Below are positions 62,739-64,000 of a stretch of DNA of 64,000 bases, piece by piece. The first letter of the stretch is position 1; each line of letters begins with the position of its first letter. The stretch comes from Adiantum capillus-veneris (taxonomy: Eukaryota > Streptophyta > Polypodiopsida > Polypodiales > Pteridaceae), in assembly GCA_014529385.2 (NCBI GenBank), contig CM043964.1, positions 7,163,997 to 7,227,996 of the forward strand, written 5' to 3'. Below the pieces are notes generated by a model. That model was given only the letters and a program-made list of their open reading frames with translations, made no database searches and had not been told where the DNA came from. The translations under genes and the position numbers were made by a program.

Positions 62739-64000
62739 CGCAGCAGCATGAGGCATGGCCTCCCTCTCTCCGGAGATGGCTCTCTCTCTCGCATGGTCTT
62801 GCATATCATGCACGCCGTGGTGTTCACGGTCGGGGATGAGGCACACGCTGTGTGCATAAGCTCTTGACAGGCGGGGACGACGAAGACGAGAACCGTGTGC
62901 AGGCCCGCTAACCATGGCGGGAGCCCAACTATCGATTAGCATGAAACGGGTCACAGAGGAGCTTGACATGGTTGCAGGGGTGAGGGGATAAAATCCCGCT
63001 TCTGCAGGTGAGCAAAGTAGTCTCTTTAGCGTCCTCCACCCCTACCCTTTCCAACCGCGCAGTTGCTCACCATAGCTACTGTGGAATCACGTTTTTTTCT
63101 GTTTTTTTTTAGGGTATTTCTCACTTGAATGCCCAAAGCCAGGGGGTGGACAACCTTAAGGGGGGATACACACACCCTATTCACAGCGTAACAAAGTCGG
63201 CAAGGTGCCAAAGGTTGAGCAAGGCTTGAGATTTATCCAGGCATGACACCTTCAATCATTCGTTTTTTATTGATCTGTATTCCAAGCTTGGCAAGCAAAG
63301 AAAATTCCACGGTATTCATAGTTTGACAAGTCAACAATTGGACATGGCCGTGCAAGGAGACCCACTTACGATCTCAAAGCTTCATCATGAGACTGCTTCA
63401 TCATGAGACTGCTTGAAAAATTTACCGTGGGGACTGGCCTGACAGCTTAATCTTTTTTGTTTACAAAAATGGCCGCTTAGGTATGCTTTGTTTGTGCTAT
63501 TGATGTAAATGTTTATGCTTTGAGTATGGAAACTATCCGGGACCACTTGCTCAAGTGCCCTCGAGTTGGCAAGGTCGTGGGCCACAAGCTAAGACTGGTA
63601 GGGGTTGCCTGGAAACAAAGGCAAGCAATGCAAGGCCTATGACTTGTCAGATCAAGCTAGGCGACGATGTTGATCAATATTTCCATATTTCGGTGTTTTT
63701 GTTTTTCTAGGGCATGGCTCCTAATCAAATTTTTCCAAACCTGATACACTCTTTGTATTCCGTTGTTTTCCAAACCGCATGTCAATGGGTGCACACCGCA
63801 AGAGGTATCTACATGCAAACGAGATGGGAAAGACATGCAAAAGCTATGAGATACAATTAAGATGGGAAAGTCCCCATCTTGAATTTGTAAGACATGCAAA
63901 GGCTATGAGCCGCATTTGAGGTGGGAAAAGTACCCGTTCAAGCTTGAGAAGTCGACAAGGGTTTCTCTCTGTCGCATTCTAGATCTTCATTATTGCTAGT
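62736..64000. other. Unassigned right end
   Basis: No protein domain or element boundary supported. A 16-bp unit (CTTCATCATGAGACTG) is duplicated at 63,380-63,411. Imperfect repeats of ACATGCAAA/GCTATGAG and GGTGGGAAA/GATGGGAAA lie at about 63,823-63,945. Confidence 0.4.

Noticed and set aside
62627-62969. Frames with Ser-Leu and Arg-Glu repeats
   Set aside because: Translations of the CT microsatellite on both strands.
1-64000. CRISPR array, prokaryotic operon or phage region
   Set aside because: No regularly spaced repeats with unique spacers and no bacterial gene organisation; LTR retrotransposons explain the coding content.

Overview
This window is eukaryotic repeat DNA, almost certainly from a land plant with a large, retrotransposon-packed nuclear genome. 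Nearly every supportable feature is an LTR retrotransposon, a piece of one, or something nested inside one. Three elements carry primer-binding sites of the plant initiator-tRNA-Met type (TGGTATCAGAGC). There are no rRNA genes, CRISPR arrays or prokaryotic operons. The only host-gene remnant I recognise is a broken pentatricopeptide-repeat (PPR) fragment at 32,849-33,073. Its wording, together with the uncommon Ty3/Gypsy family 'C', makes me lean towards a fern or other seed-free plant. That lineage call is an inference, not a demonstration.

Layout. 1-929: unassigned, with a GA microsatellite. 930-6,278: Copia-1, a minus-strand Ty1/Copia element with 143-bp LTRs and target-site duplication (TSD) tatat. 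6,284-9,169: unassigned apart from a Copia RNase H scrap. 9,170-29,309: E(A), a decayed minus-strand Gypsy element. It is split by F (9,647-19,565, plus-strand Gypsy, TSD actat) and by Copia H (21,369-26,648, TSD ggatc). 29,310-31,485: D(A), the 5' end of another Gypsy element in plus orientation, followed by part of a small TRIM-like element. 31,486-33,289: unassigned plus the PPR scrap. 33,290-56,287: D(B), the same family as D(A) but on the minus strand. It is interrupted by C (34,491-51,477), which itself contains G (43,418-50,376), and by a complete TRIM-like element (53,149-54,768). 56,288-61,331: E(B), the same family as E(A) but on the plus strand. 61,332-64,000: a stretch rich in TAGCTACC motifs, an LTR-like promoter segment, and simple repeats.

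The two D-E junctions are mirror images. In both, D sits in the same place in the gag gene of E, and the TRIM-like element sits in the same place in the gag gene of D. E(A) and E(B) also share inactivating lesions. The simplest reading is one inverted segmental duplication, later disrupted by H and F in one arm and by C (then G) in the other. By-eye LTR divergences fit this order: about 10% for the TRIM-like element, 3% for C, and 2-2.5% for F, H and G.

The most interesting signal is a family of 70-75-residue open reading frames upstream of gag in F and G. It occurs again as a tandem pair inside the LTR of the unrelated element C. The pair in C overlaps as ATGA, and the copy in G overlaps the preceding frame as TAATG. 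F and G also share upstream leader reading frames, primer-binding site and polypurine tract. G, which keeps only gag, therefore looks like a non-autonomous partner of an F-like element.
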